Below are positions 34,285 through 47,400 of a stretch of 64,000 nt of DNA, in pieces; the first letter of the stretch is position 1; each line of letters opens with the position of its first letter. This DNA comes from Cordia subcordata (lineage: Eukaryota > Streptophyta > Magnoliopsida > Boraginales > Cordiaceae), in the NCBI GenBank assembly GCA_028554755.1, contig JAPTOF010000021.1, positions 881,501 to 945,500 on the forward strand, read 5' to 3'. The translations under genes and the position numbers were made by a program. The notes under the pieces were generated by a model. That model was not told where the DNA came from and did no database searches. It saw nothing but the letters and a program-made list of their open reading frames with translations.

Positions 34285-34500
34285 CTACACTATTCAGGTT
34301 TCATCGAAGAATACACAAAACTGTTGAACCAGCTAGGCTATACTTTCAGCTATATTTATAGAGAAGGTAACAAATACATAAATTTGCTTGCAAGTCATGG
34401 ATTCAGTTTATCCCTGGGAACTCGTTGGCTTCAAAACCCCCAAAGATATTAGAGTGCTTCTAGGCAATGATTTTAGAAGAGTTTCATCTCCCTAAATGAT
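34285..34500 (+). pseudogene. LINE RNase H C-terminal fragment
   Basis: Translation FIEEYTKLLNQLGYTFSYIY, then REGNKYINLLASHGFSLS and, after a frameshift, PKDIRVLLGNDF. This is the end of the RNase H domain attached to plant LINE polyproteins. It lacks the catalytic acidic residues, which lie further upstream in the domain, and is preceded directly by SINE-like sequence. Confidence 0.7.
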
Positions 34501-35327
34501 ACCCTTTTAGTTCAAGACGCCTCCTTTTAAATTAAAAAATATATATTTTACCCTTTAGATTTTTTTTATGGAGATATGTCTTATAGTCAATATTTGTTCT
34601 ATATGTAACTTTTCAAATGTAAGTGCTGTTTTAACAAAATCTGGTCGACCTAATGGATATATTCCGCCAACAAAAGTTGAGGAAAGACCAAACCAAAAGA
34701 CAAAAACAGAAAACGAAGACTGCCTTAAAGCATCAGTGATGTTTTCCTGGCAAGCAGCACGATTTCTTTAATTAGTTTATATACACTATATTGCTATATT
34801 AAATGGCTTTCGAATATCTAATGCCCACCAAGAAAAAAGGGAAATTAAAGATAGACCTTAACATATTCTATGTGGACTTTGAATTCAAAGGTTTACATCT
34901 TATACACCTTGACATATTATGTTTGACTTGGGAATTCAAAGTTTGCATATGTAACCATGATTTGTTTGTAACTTATTTTTCCTTTTTGGCCCCTATTTGA
35001 GAGTACAATACCACTTGGCCTGTATAATTGTCAAATTAATGATACGCCTACGTATTAGTGTACTCGTATGTCTTAAAATTTGTGACCTCCCTATTAAGCA
35101 TTTTATTATAGAATACACGGTTGTGACATATTGCTAATATTTCTCACTACAACCTTTTCTGTTTTTGTGATACCTCGCATCTCCAGCTTGTGTGATGAAT
35201 TTTGCTTGCACCCAAAAAAAAATAATCTTTTTTTCGTTTTTGGTCATTATTTGAAGCATCGATACTCACTTGTCCTTCGAAATTCTCTTTGCCCTTGTTC
35301 AACCAAAAAAAAAAAAAAACTTTTTAA
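34501..35327. other. Spacer, no gene seen
   Basis: AT-rich; contains A/T homopolymer runs and no recognisable motif. Confidence 0.4.
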
Positions 35328-35490
35328 GTAACTTTTAGTATTTTGACTGAGTCGGACCACTATTTCTCAAAATTATAGGTGTTCCGTAAAATAATGTTTT
35401 GAGTAACTTTTAGTATTTTGCCCAAGTCAAACCACTATTTCTCAAAATTATAATTGTTTAATAAAATAGTGTTTCAAGTAACTTTTCAGG
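35328..35490. repeat. 75-bp tandem repeat, two full units and a partial third
   Basis: GTAACTTTTAGTATTTTG begins at 35328 and 35403; GTAACTTTTCAGG begins at 35478. The shared CACTATTTCTCAAAATTATA confirms the unit. Confidence 0.85.
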
Positions 35491-38041
35491 TAGTTTTTTA
35501 CATTTCAACCAACTTTTCTCAAAAGCTAAAAATTTAACATTTTGTTAAAAGCTTGTACTATTTCATATTTTTTTGATAATTTTACTCTTTCTCCATTTTT
35601 TAAGAAATTCTAGTCTTTCTTCAATCTCTTCCCTATAGTTTTACCTTTTCTTTCATAAATATAAATTAGAAAAAAAAACATAAAAATTAATTTCAAATTC
35701 TATTCAAATCAAAATATATTTAAAAGTATAAGTTTATTAGTCAAATTATTTTTATTCTGAAAAATGAATATTGAACCTATTAAAAATATTCTTTAAAATA
35801 TTTATAAAAATGCTTTATGAAAAAATTAATTTTATTATGTTTTAATAATAAAATATTATTATAAAAAGCATATATATAATTATAAAATAAATTATTTTAT
35901 TCCAATAATAGTAATACTCATTATAATTATCATAACAATAATATCGTGATGTCAGTGTCTTTTATTATTTTACTTTTATAAACTAATTCAACAGCTAATT
36001 TTATCAAACACATTTTGTTTAAACAACTAGTTAAACACTTATCCACTAATAGCTATTATCTACCCTAAAAGGTAATTAAATTTTCTGAACAAACCCTTTT
36101 GGATATAAAAATTAAGAGGTCATTTGGGCCGCATTTGTCCTAAATTCCTATCCCAACAGTAGTTTGGGCCATCATGGCAGATAACATACGTTTTTCAAAA
36201 GTTAAGTTCATTTATGATACCATGGGCCATCTACTTACACCAATCTGTGTATACATCCCAAATGTGAGGCCCAAACAAGTCTTCGTTGCGTGATTAGACA
36301 ACAAATCAGGCATTTGGGCTGCTCAAATGCAGAATTTAAACGGGTCTAACAAAGCATTCCATATTAATCCCAGCGGCAAAAAGACTCTGGCGACATGTAA
36401 TTTTTATATATAGCTTTTTGTGTTGTATCGGTTATGATTCACCTATTTATATCAAACTTTACATCGTTCAATTACTTTAAATAATTTTTTTTTCCGTATA
36501 ACATTTGTCACATACGATGTCGTAGATGTCACTTGAAAAATACATTGGCTGCGTATGATTAGGATAGTTTATATCATTAGTGATTATTGACGGATTAAGC
36601 ACGCTTTCCTAAGATAGAAAACATTCTTTACGAAAACATTGGAAAAATAAGTGTTGGGTTGGGCCCGGCAAAAGCAAAACCGAATGGCAGGTAAAAAGCA
36701 GTCATTCATGGCCTACTAAATGATTGGTGGGCCACTAAAATATGATGGAAGTGTTCCATATCCAAAATTCATGAATGCACTCACCGAGAAGGGGGACAAA
36801 AAAAAAAAAGAAAAATCAGCCACACCAAAAATGGGACTTTGATGAGGTTTTTCTTTACACGTAAGAAACATACAGCTTATGTTTGGCTTATTTATGAGAT
36901 CTTAGTCGTTAAATTATAGAGATATAGCAATAGAATTTTGGGTAAAAGTAATATTAAATGAAGATTGTTGATTATTTGATCTTATATTTTTAAAGTTGAG
37001 CTTGTAATTGCTTTGAAAGCAAAAGTAATACTTGAATAAAAATTATTGACTGTTTGGCCTTATATTTTTAAGTTGAACTTTTAATTGTTCTGAGGACAAT
37101 ATTGAATTTTTAACGATATGAAGTAGTATTTTTGAAGAGATTAAAAGAAAAATAATTTTTGACATGACAATTTCTCGAAAGTCTTTTTTAAGAAGTTCTA
37201 ATTTGGAGCTTCTAGTTCTTTAATTTTTTTTTTTTTGAACTTTGGCCTTTATGTAAAAGTTAAGCTAAACAGACTCATAGTTAATTGGGAGTCAATCTTC
37301 GACCTCAATGTCATCATTCGACCTCCTTACCACGTTCTACACTTAGCACATGACATGTGAAGAAGCCTATCAATATCCCATTTGCACTAATTTTGAGGTA
37401 AGTCTTTCCATTATCAAAAATATTTCAAATGAAAAAGTTTTCCTCCCGTCTCTCTTTTTTCATAATAAACTTTTATAAACACTTGTTGATTTGACCGCCA
37501 AAGAGTCTTCAATTAACACAATACCTATGTCAAGGTCTTTTTACTTTACAGAATATCGGAACCCACATTACTTGAATCACCCATTTTTAACTAGTTCTCA
37601 AGCGAATCGAAAAGTCTTGCACAAATGTTTGGAGTAAAGGCTTTGGTGGGCTAATGGAGGCGGTTTGGATTCTTTAAAGCGACTGCAGCAATTGTGCCGT
37701 GAGCGGAAACCTCTCACCTAATGGATCAAAGCTTCCAAGCAAAGGTTACATGATTATAACCACATAGTATGCTGATAAGAATCGTTTAGGTCATTATTAT
37801 GTGTGATAATATATACGTAACTTAATAAGGATATAAAATTGTCAAAATTATAATAGTTGCAAATCAAAGCTAAGTTACTTCGAATTGACGGGCCCTCTTA
37901 ATTAGGTAGTCTAAGTAACTTTATGCAAATTTTGATTTGTACGAGATAGATTTTAAAGTAAGTTTTGATCCTTTTTCCAATAATATCCAAAAAAGAATAA
38001 GATTAGTCTTTCATTATTTTTGGATTTATAAGTTGCCCTCA
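35491..38041. other. 2.5-kb AT-rich gene-free region
   Basis: No coding signal. About 37130-37280 (TTTTAAGAAGTTCTAATTTG, long T run, AAGCTAAACAGACTCATAG) is probably a decayed copy of the AT-rich MITE family. Confidence 0.5.
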
Positions 38042-38188
38042 ATTTCTCACATGTACTTTTTTTTCTTTTTTAACTCCCACCCCAAACTTAACTCATCTGT
38101 TCTTGTTTGAATTTAAACCCATGGTTTCACTCGTGGTGGAGATAGTCTCAACTATTTGAGTTATCCCTAATCCGATTTCTCACAAGTA
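38042..38188 (-). mobile_element. tRNA-type SINE with 14-bp target-site duplication
   Basis: Direct repeats ATTTCTCACATGTA (38042-38055) and ATTTCTCACAAGTA (38175-38188) differ at one base. The 119-bp body on the reverse strand reads GATAACTCAAATAGTTGAGA (A box), ACCATGGGTTTAAATTC (B-box position) and ends in an A-rich tail. It aligns with the SINE at 21319-21447 through CTCAAATxGTTxAGACTATC. Confidence 0.82.
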
Positions 38189-40084
38189 CCTTGGCATATA
38201 GATTATACAGTTTAAAGAATAAGACAAGTATGGTCAAATCAAGTAGATTTACTCATTTTTATTATCGATTAATTTATTTCTTTGTTATCAACAAAATTAT
38301 CTTTCGTAATGTTACGAGGGATGATTCTCGACTTAAAGAATCCTTGGACTTTAATTGCTTGAAGTAACTTTTACAAAGTCCATCTAAGTCTAGTCAAGAA
38401 AAGGAGGGAGTTTTCTTGGCTTTGAGTGTATTTTTTAAGTTTGAGTATTAAGTCTTACGCATATTTAGAATTCAAAAAATTTAAGGATAATTTATAATTC
38501 TTTATCCTGTTATAAATAGTCATGATAAGTTCCAAAAACGGAAACTTACTAAAATTCACTTCACTTTTGAATAGTCTCTATTTGTATTTCTCCGGGTTGG
38601 ATTTTGTATACAAAATATTAACTTGAGCATTGAAACATATCTTACGAGAATACAAGATTGAGCCACATTCTTTTCTCGCATGGCAACTAAAAAATGCCAT
38701 ATTGAGCAAATACTTATTAGCTAATTTTTAGCTTGTGTCATAATCTTTCATGATTTATTTGTCATAAATTTGTTGAAAGTGCATCTCAAAATTTATAAGC
38801 TTTCCCTCGAAGCGAAATTTGGTGTCATTATCATGTATTCTTAGAAATGCGTTCATTGCATGTGGGATTTTAAGCCCCTCACATCAATTAGACAAGTGAG
38901 AAGTACTTTACTTCTGGCCCGTGAGACTTCGTCAAACCCCCAATAACATTTATCTCCATAAGTTCGATGTTTTATGTTTCTACATAAGATATGAAAAGGA
39001 ACTTTTATTTTTAAAAAAAAAAGATCTATTTCTTTAATTTTTTTGTCAATAAAAAAGTTATTTAGTGATAGTGATTTGTGTATGAACCAATTCATGGAGA
39101 ACCCCACCAAGCGACTCTTGTCTTCTCTTCCTTTATGAATACAATCTCAAATACATCAAACTGTGAATGAAAATAAAGAGAGAGTTTTATAATCACCAAT
39201 TCACCATATCATATATAGATAAAGACAGTTTAATATAGATTTTTGGTGCTTGGATATTATATATATTTGTGATTAATGTAGAAGTCACTTAAAGTGGGTA
39301 TCATTTTCTTTCTTTTTCTTTATCTGTTTTGTCAATAATATTGTGGTTTGGATTATGTATGTGTGTCGTATGTTTTCTTCCTTTTGTTTATTCTTTTTTT
39401 TGAATTGTTCATGATCTCTTTTTTTCTGCACAATTCATGATATCTTTTTCCTTTCTTTTTCCTTTTTTCTCCTTTCAATTATTTCTGCTTTTTGCGCAAA
39501 ATGGTACATGATATTCCGTGAGTGATATTTTTTGTTTAATGCTTGGATGGTTGTAACATGACATCTTGTGATTTTTTCCTTCAATGTTTTTCATATTTTT
39601 TTTTCGTAACAGTTAATTTTAAATTTTTTTACACCATCAACAAATGGATTAAAAATTTAAAAATAAATTAGTTTATTGACTTTTAACAATTTAATATACT
39701 AATAAAATAATGAATTCTTCTTTTTAAAAAATTAGTTGACATTTAACCATATAATTATTCAAATAATGCAAATAGAAAAAAATATATAACAATCTGTGAT
39801 ATCATGAAGGTTCACATATTAATTGTTGTGATTAGCAAAACAAGTCACAACACAACAAATTTTTCGATTTTTATAAGTCACTAAAAACACAATAAAATAG
39901 AAAATTAGTTTTGTGGCTCAGCATTGGAGGTTGGATCTTCAGTTGTTTGGAAGGGTTGCCTTTTAGCTAATCAAATGGCTGATGGAAACGTTATAATAAA
40001 AAATTATGCTTCCTTTTTCCTTGATGCAATGATGCTTCTGATTACGTACAAAGTTCATGAAACATCAATATTATATTCTAAAGA
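38189..40084. other. Gene-free AT-rich region
   Basis: Includes T-rich low-complexity sequence at 39300-39620. The frames at 38853-39110 and 39924-40124 have no family signal. Confidence 0.45.
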
Positions 40085-40449
40085 AGGCCAAGGTTTCAAC
40101 CTAAAATCAATTAGTATTAAATGAAATAATTTAGGATTTTATTAAGTGGTCTTATATTTTATGAACTTTCTATGTAGGAGAAAAAATACTTTAACACTCC
40201 CTCTCACGTGTGACCTAATTTGACAATTGAAAGACAGGCCACACGTGGACAAATTAGAATGTCACACATAAATGAAGAAGAGTCACATGTGGACAAATAT
40301 AACTAGCCCATAACCTAGGCTCTGATACCATCTAAAAAATCTTAAGGTTCTAACCTAAAACCAATTAGTGTTATGTGGAGTAGTTCTAAATTTTATTAAG
40401 TAATCTTAGATTTTACGAACTTTCTACGTGGAAGGAATAAACTCTAACG
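40085..40449 (-). mobile_element. TRIM-like element (about 365 bp)
   Basis: Two diverged direct repeats of 112-119 bp (40085-40196 and 40331-40449) share CTAATTGGTTTTAGG, TTAATAAAAT and GAAAGTTC on the reverse strand. Directly after the right copy (reverse orientation) is TGGTATCAGAGCC (40318-40330), an initiator-tRNA-Met primer site, and before the left copy is the purine tract GTGAGAGGGAG (40197-40207). The interior is only 134 bp. This is the layout of terminal-repeat retrotransposons in miniature. Confidence 0.82.
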
Positions 40450-41442
40450 AATATCTAATACAACTTGCAAGATTTTAAACAAATAGAGAGGTATCGTTCA
40501 ATCTAAGGGAAAGATTACTTATCTCACATTTTTTGTTAGCTAATCCGCCACCTCATTTACATTCCTACATAAGTGTCTAATCTAAACTCTTATAGTCCTT
40601 CGAGTACCTTCCTTGCATCATCCACAGGTATTAAAGTTACCACCTAGACGCCGCTTCACATGCTATGTAACTAGTTTAAAAGCTTGTACGTGGAAAATTT
40701 TAATATTTTTTAAATGGGTGATGAAACACGCCCTTACATGCAACATAATTACTTTAGAAGATTGCATGTGGACAATTTTAATATTTTTTTAAATGAGTAG
40801 CAGTGGGTTTTGAACTTGAGAACGTTTGGCTTTTAGTCTTGGATGCTATATTAGAATTACCACCTTATCCAAAAATTTAAGTTGTAGAGAGGATATTGAT
40901 ATATTTTTTTATTAAATTAACAATGAGAGGTTAGGTGGAATTTACTAATTATGTATTTGATTTCCTCATTCAATAATAATTGATTAGTTATCTTTTACGA
41001 AAATAAGAAGGAAAAAAAACTCAATAGATGAGAACTATCATGCACCTGAAATCAAATAGCTAAATTCTTAGTAATGCAACCGTCGCATGCTCCATAGAAC
41101 TAAACCCCTCAAATTTGCATGACAACCTCTCCTCTAGGTGCTTCTCTCTAGAGAAAAGTCTCCAGAACTCCACTTCGGGTTTCTCCCCTGGGTCTCTCCA
41201 TGTTCAAGTCGAGCTCGTAGCACCTCTTCCTAGCTCGACCCCGCCATGGCCCTTGTTTCCTTCGTCGTCTTTTCCTTTTTTGCTTTATTTTCTCTTTGTT
41301 TAGTTTAGTTTGTTTTCACCGGATCTAGTGTTACTAGTTTTGATTCTTCAATCATTTTTTTTCCCTTTTTCTCCTTGAGTCCACTATGTCTTTCTTAGTA
41401 ATCACCAGATCTGTGTTAAATCTCTCTTATTTCTTGATTGGT
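40450..41442. other. Gene-free region, possible LINE 5' sequence at its end
   Basis: From about 41100 the sequence becomes C/T-rich (CTCTCCTCTAGGTGCTTCTC, then TTTGTTTAGTTTAGTTTG), as in some plant LINE leaders, but no ORF motif supports this. Confidence 0.35.
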
Positions 41443-42835
41443 TGATAAGTCCTAAATAAGCTTTTAATTCATAATTAATTGTGCTTAATTCTTGCATTGG
41501 ATGTTCCTTAATTAGTGTTTTTGATGTGTTTTTGCATGTTTATGCTTGGAAAAAGGAGGCAGATCCATTATATATGGATTCAAGGGATTTTTGGACGTGT
41601 TTGTAGCGGTCAAAGTTGACTCCGTCACTTGGAAAAATGCCATTAATTTGCTACCTGGGTATGACTGAGGTTGACCAAGATTGAAGATATTTTTTTTGGA
41701 CTTTTGGAATGAAACAGATTAAATTTAGAAGACTTTTTATTTCGTTGGAAATTATATTTAAGGATTTTACCTTATTATTCTTTTTGGGCCATTCAGGGTT
41801 TCCTTATCCAAAAAGGAAAGTAGGTTAGGGTTTTTCTTATATATATACCTCTTATATACATTTTGAGGGGAAACAACTTTTTAGCAGACAATTCAACAAA
41901 TTTCTCTTCATTCTTTGGGCGACACTCATGGACATGAAGTTCTAATTTTTTTTTCTAGTCGAAGATTAATCAAGATTTCGGTTCATCAAATTCGTAAGAT
42001 CTAAGTGTTTTATTCCTTTCATTCTATTTTGATATTTGCATATTTACTACTTCAATAATTAATATTGATCTATGATTATTTAATTTTGCACGCAATTATT
42101 TAATTGCATGACAAGAGGTAGCCAGTTAGATTAATTTAATTAATCTAAGTGTTGTGGCAACCAGGTTTTCTATGTAATTATGCAATCTAAATGAGCAATT
42201 ATTGTGAGAGAATTGACTTTTATAATTAGGTCTTTTTAGATTTTTATTGCTGCTGTTAGATAGATCCTGCGGGCAACTCCGGATATTAGAATGTCTAATA
42301 AATAAGGTGATAGCAGGAAAAATCAAAGGGGATTTAAACCGTTATTAACTCTATAAGGAAAGATGAGGTTATTAGGCACCATAACTGATTTATCGAAATA
42401 ATTGAAAGTATTTTTGCATCTAAGATCGGATTTGTTGACCGAAATTGCGATTGTTCCTCAGACTAGATTTAATTCTCGTTGATTTTCTGTTTTTCTAGTA
42501 TTGCGCTAACTTAGAATTGCATATTTTACTCATTTTTATTTTTATTTATGTTTTTTTATTTTTTGGCCAAATTGCATGCCCACGCACAACGGACTAGTGG
42601 CTAGACAGTTTTGCTTGTTTTACTTATTTTTGCATTAAAACCCCCTGTTTTGTTTGTAACTCGCTTGATTAATCTACTTGACATAATTAGCATATTCTAA
42701 ATTTCTCCAATCCCTGTGGACTCGACCCTTTTCTCACTGCGTATACAAATTAAAGTTGCAAGGTAAAAGATAAGAATTTATTTTTGGTGGTTTCGACGCC
42801 CGTCATTTGTACACCAGTGATGGTCCCTGTTGGAG
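41443..42835 (+). mobile_element. Probable solo LTR of a large gypsy-type element (about 1.4 kb)
   Basis: Starts near TGATAAGTCCTAAATAAGCT and runs through a TATA-like site (about 41840), AACCCCCTGTTTTG, CCAATCCCTGTGGACTCGAC and ends near TTTCGACGCCCGTCA. This wording is typical of long plant LTRs. No second copy is in the window and no duplication was proven, so the class is an inference. Confidence 0.5.
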
Positions 42836-43545
42836 TCGAGCCTCGGTAGTCGTGCTGTGAAAATCTACAAACTGTTGTGCAACTTGTTCCCACAAAGTTC
42901 TTTGGGTACTACCTTGATCTACCCCCTAGTATTGTCTTGATGATCTTTAATGGTGGTGATTGTAGAGTGTTGGCGGTACTACAAGATGTTGTTTAGTGGC
43001 TGGAATTTTGGCAAAGTTCATGTGCTGCTTTATGGCGTTTTGTTTGCTCTAGTTGGCTTTTATGTCTTGAACAACGTGAAGGTTTTCCTCTCACTTTTGG
43101 TGACTCTTCCTTTTATTAGGATTTTGCTGATTAACGGCTTTTAGATTCAAGTAGGCCAAAATTCTACCCCTAAGTTGCTCTTTTGCTTTGTTGGTGGGCT
43201 TCGGCAGAAGTATTTTTCATGGTTGGTTATGACGGCTTAAGGTGGTGTTGTTGGTGGCATTCCTGTGGTGGCGCTAGCTGCTAGAGGTGGGTGCAATGCT
43301 AGGGTTAAGACTTATTCCTTGGGCTCATGTCTAGTTTGTGTCTCGTAGGTCTTTCTTGTTGGGCAGTGGTTTGTTGGCCATGGGTTCAAATAGTCTGTGT
43401 CTCGTGGGTTTTTCCCATGGACTCATAGTCTGGTCTTTTTTTTTTTTAATTTTATATGTTGTCTGTCTAATTTAGTCCTTTAGTCTTGGATTTGTTTATA
43501 ATTCCTTGTTTTTGGTTTAATAAAATAGAAGTTTGTGACAAGAAA
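42836..43545 (+). mobile_element. Possible 3' end of a LINE, poly(A)-terminated
   Basis: G/T-rich sequence without stable frames ends in GGTTTAATAAAATAGAAGTT followed by GACAAGAAAAAAAA, a layout common at plant LINE 3' ends. Together with 41100-41442 it could be one LINE split by the LTR block. Weak evidence. Confidence 0.35.
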
Positions 43546-44964
43546 AAAAAATTTTGAGTCCATGATCAAACAAATAGAACTTTAAAAACCATAATTGCCC
43601 TCGTAAAAATATTTTTCCAGTGCTTGTTCACCAAATTGCTAAAAATCTAAAAAAGTCCAGGTTAACAACTACTTTTTCGACTTCGAATGAACAATTTCCT
43701 TTGGTAGATAATTGATGTGTCCATTTCCATTAACCGTATTCGTCAATTATAATTCTAACCAACAACCAAAAGCTGAAAATGGACGCTCGAATTGACCAGA
43801 AACTGTTAAAATTAACCTTGAATTCGCAAACAGATTCATCAAGTAAATAAGTTGGTGAGGCGTGGCCCCCCATTTCTAACAAATTTGTGGGCCTCGCACC
43901 TTAACTAACTACACCAAATATTTAATCTATCACGTATTTGAGAACAAGTCTTTCCTTATGGAAAACATGACATATGTACCTTCATTGTTTCTTTTTTTTT
44001 TTTTGGGGTCGAAAATAAGATCCAATTCCACATTAAAACAAATACAAATTAGTTACAGTAAGGTCAAATTCAAGGATGACAATTGTGCAAGGAGAAGGGA
44101 AATATTTGAGACACGATTTGCTTGACAAATAATTTCTAAACATTGATTTTTGTTATTCAATCTCAAGAAAAATTGGTTATTCTACGACCTAAAAATTAAA
44201 ATGATGACTTTTAGAAGTAATTTTTTACATCCTTCAACAATTGGTCTAGCTCTCCAAAAAAGTGGAGCCCTGAAAACAGAATATCACCTTCAGGGTCACC
44301 TCCGTGTTAGACTCAAAAATAAGAAATCTGCTGAGCAAAGAGGCATGCATTTCGAATAGCAATTATTACTTCTCTCGTGGTATTTTTATGCTAATGTTAC
44401 GAAAAAAAAATATTTTCACAAAATTTATTTACTTATTTATTTCAATGACCATTTTTTTTTGAGTAAAATTACATTCAATATATCTTAAAATTATAAATGC
44501 AATGGTTTACAGTAGGGCGCCCACTACATACAGGTCAATGAAGAGCTAAAGTAACATGGGCTAAGTAATATAAATACATATATATTTAAAATTTTTTAAT
44601 GATTATGAGTGGCTATTGATCAATTCGACCAATCTTTAAGGGAACAACATTTATCTTGACGAATGGTAATGGTCATTTTTTTGTTGTTCCACTTAATCTA
44701 GAAAACTTGTGTAGCACTATATGATATTTAAGGAAGCATGCTCGGAATTAAGTAATATGCATCATTACAGACGTTGTATATTTTGTTCCAATCAGACGTT
44801 ACCCGTTGATAAAATACTTACATGATCCAAGACAACCCCGAGCCCACAATAACCGGCATAACGCCCGCCATGTGCCCCCCTTGCCTTTATTTTTAACGAC
44901 ATTTAGTATTCCCTTTCACATTTCCCAGTTAAAAATTAAAATCAACTCAAATCTAATCATTCAG
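43546..44964. other. Gene-free AT-rich region
   Basis: No coding or repeat signal that I can name. Confidence 0.4.
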
Positions 44965-45665
44965 CTTATTTGGATTAACTTTTCTTAAAAATATTTCTTT
45001 CTCTTTTTTGAAAAGTGTTAATTTGAGAAGTTTAAATTTTTAGTTTTCAAAAAGAAACTAAAATTATGTTTTTTACATTTAACTTTTTAACAATTCAATT
45101 GAAATATTTATCTTATATTTTTGAAAAAAAATAAAAAAATTGGAACAGACCCATAAAGTTGAGCTTTCTGCCATTAGGTTGAGCAAATAATGTCTGAAAT
45201 TAATTTGAATTGTTTGATATCATTGACAATTTAAAATATCTCATAAAGTAATAATGTTCTACTGTGTTATTAAAATTATGAAAGTGATTTGAGCCATTAA
45301 TCATTTGTTTTGTGAATGACGAATAAATTCAGGATGGTATATCTTTAAATAAATGGATTTTTAATTTTGCAATTCGCGATGGTAATTGGTCTAATTAGTT
45401 TTGTTTTTTGTCCGGCATTTTAATTGTATAAACCATATAACTTTCTTACGCTATAACACATAAAATTTAAGGCTCTTTTGAATTAGTTTTTTTTTTGTTA
45501 AAAGTACTTTTTCAAGAAATTAAAAATTTTGGATTTAAAAAAAGTTATATCTTAATTTTTTTTTCCGAGTTTCAACTTTTTTTAAAAGCCAAGCTAAATA
45601 ATTATTGCAAAAATCTTTACTCTTTTTAGAAAAAAAATTTTTTTTCCCAAAAACACCAATCCAAC
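44965..45665. mobile_element. Two degenerate AT-rich MITE copies
   Basis: Copy 1, about 44965-45150, opens GCTTATTTGGATTAACTTTT and ends TTGGAACAGACCCA. Copy 2, about 45470-45665, opens AAGGCTCTTTTGAATTAGTT and contains GAGTTTCAAC and TAAATAATTATTGCAAAAAT before ACACCAATCCAACACTC. Both match the family at 13911-14146. Confidence 0.6.
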
Positions 45666-46514
45666 ACTCATCCTTTTTAAGAGAATATAAGTTCAAAGGC
45701 TTGAACTCGAAAATTATTAAGAATGATATCAACCACAAGTACCTCAGGGATTCTCCGAGTGGTGAAGGTGTTGAGAGAACACTACCTATAAGTGGGTTTG
45801 AGTACTGTTAAGTTGAGTACTCTGAATTATTTGGTGTAGACGTGTAATGGTCTTGAAAAAGGTTATTTCACCTAAAATTTACTAATTGGTGGTCTGTGAC
45901 AATATACAATTTGTCACCTGTTAAGTGATGCAGGCATTATTAGATCAGATGTGAGAGGTGTTACAATATACAATTTGTCACACTTGGAAAAATTCTAAGA
46001 TTCAAGACCACCATATAAGGTCCTGCACCACTCTTCATATTAGCCAATTGGTTTTTATGATGGAACCTCAGATTTAGTTTTTACAGGAAACTTCAGATTC
46101 TTCACATAGTATAAGGTGTTACAACATATAATTTCTCATACGAAAAAATTTTAAGATTCAAGATCACTATATAAGGTCCTGGGTTACTCCGCATATTAAC
46201 CAATTGGTTTTTATAATGGCTGCTTAGGATTCTTCACATGGTATTAGAGTTGGGCTTTTTGGTCCAATACTCACGGTGCGTATATGTCCATGTGTGACCC
46301 GTTAAACTTGTTCATTGTCCACATTTGTTCATGTGGTGGTCCATTCCTGTCACCATATAAGGTTCTGGGTCAGTATTCATAAACTATTTGTCCAATAAAA
46401 TTCACAAAAACATCTATACATAAAAATAGTCATAGATATTTGAGTATGGTTTAATTCGCCAGTTTAGGCTCAACTCCTCGCTTTACGTAGCAGATTTACA
46501 GGTTGGCAAGGGCT

Positions 46515-46905
46515 CTACGTTTTTTCTTTCTGTGTGGGACAATACCGGGAAGAGAAAGGAATGCACAGAGTTGGCGAACAAACAATTACATTTTGGCTTT
46601 TCCTTCCATGAGATGAGCCCAGTGCATTGGACCGATGATCACATCCAAAACCTCCATCAAGGACAGGGGAGAAATGCGAAGGGTAGTGACGAAAAGTCAA
46701 AGGATGGTAGGTTGGACTACGAGGAGAAGAAGAAAGCATGTGTGCCGAGAGATGGGTGCTAAATAAATATGCAAGGGCCCACATGCCATGAGAGAATGCC
46801 CCAAGCTTGGGTTCTTGAATGCCATTGAAGAGAGGCAAAAAGCCCAAGCTAGTTAAGATCAAGCTGCTGCAGTGGCCAAGGCCCGGTAACTGCAACTTAG
46901 GCTAA
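46515..46905 (+). pseudogene. Ty3/gypsy gag zinc-knuckle fragment
   Basis: Plus strand CKGPHAMRECPKLGFLNAIE followed by ERQKAQAS (from 46770) matches the gag knuckle region of plant gypsy elements, where GPH..R.CP.. is typical. An in-frame TAA two codons before and another after the fragment show decay. It lies inside the TRIM-like complex. Confidence 0.65.
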
Positions 46906-46919
46906 CAAAATGACTTGTA

Positions 46920-47400
46920 TGAAATGGAGTTTACATCCTAATCCTAATCTCTTACTAGATGAGGAAAAACTCTGATTTATTCAGTATTCATAAGTAAAAT
47001 TAACAAACAGTCACATATGTTTGTTCAGAATACAATGACTATTTGTTTAATATTCATACGTAAAATTGACAAACATCTGTATATAAAAACAATCACAGAT
47101 ATTTGTTCAGACTACAAAGATTATTTGTTTTGTATTCATAAGCTATTTGTTCACTAAAATTTACAGATCATCATAATATCTATTGATAAGTGTAAAATTA
47201 ACAAACATCTATACATAGAGACAGTCATAGATGTTTGTTCAGAATAAAAAGACTATTTATTTAGTATTCATAAACGCAACCACAGATATTTATTCAGAAT
47301 AAAAAGATTATTTGTTCAGTATTTATAAGTTGTTTATTTAATAAATTTATAAATTATCTTTGTTCAATACTAATAAGATATTTATTTAGTATATTTACAA
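46920..47400. repeat. Degenerate tandem array, about 80-90-bp unit
   Basis: TATTCATAA..AAAATTxACAAACA, CATAGATxTTTGTTCAGAAT and AAAAGACTATTTGTT recur in order five or six times; a further unit lies at 46370-46450, before the gag fragment. The units diverge strongly. Confidence 0.7.

Noticed and set aside
46515..46895. 126-codon reverse-strand frame
   Set aside because: It is the antisense of the gypsy gag zinc-knuckle fragment, which is readable on the plus strand.
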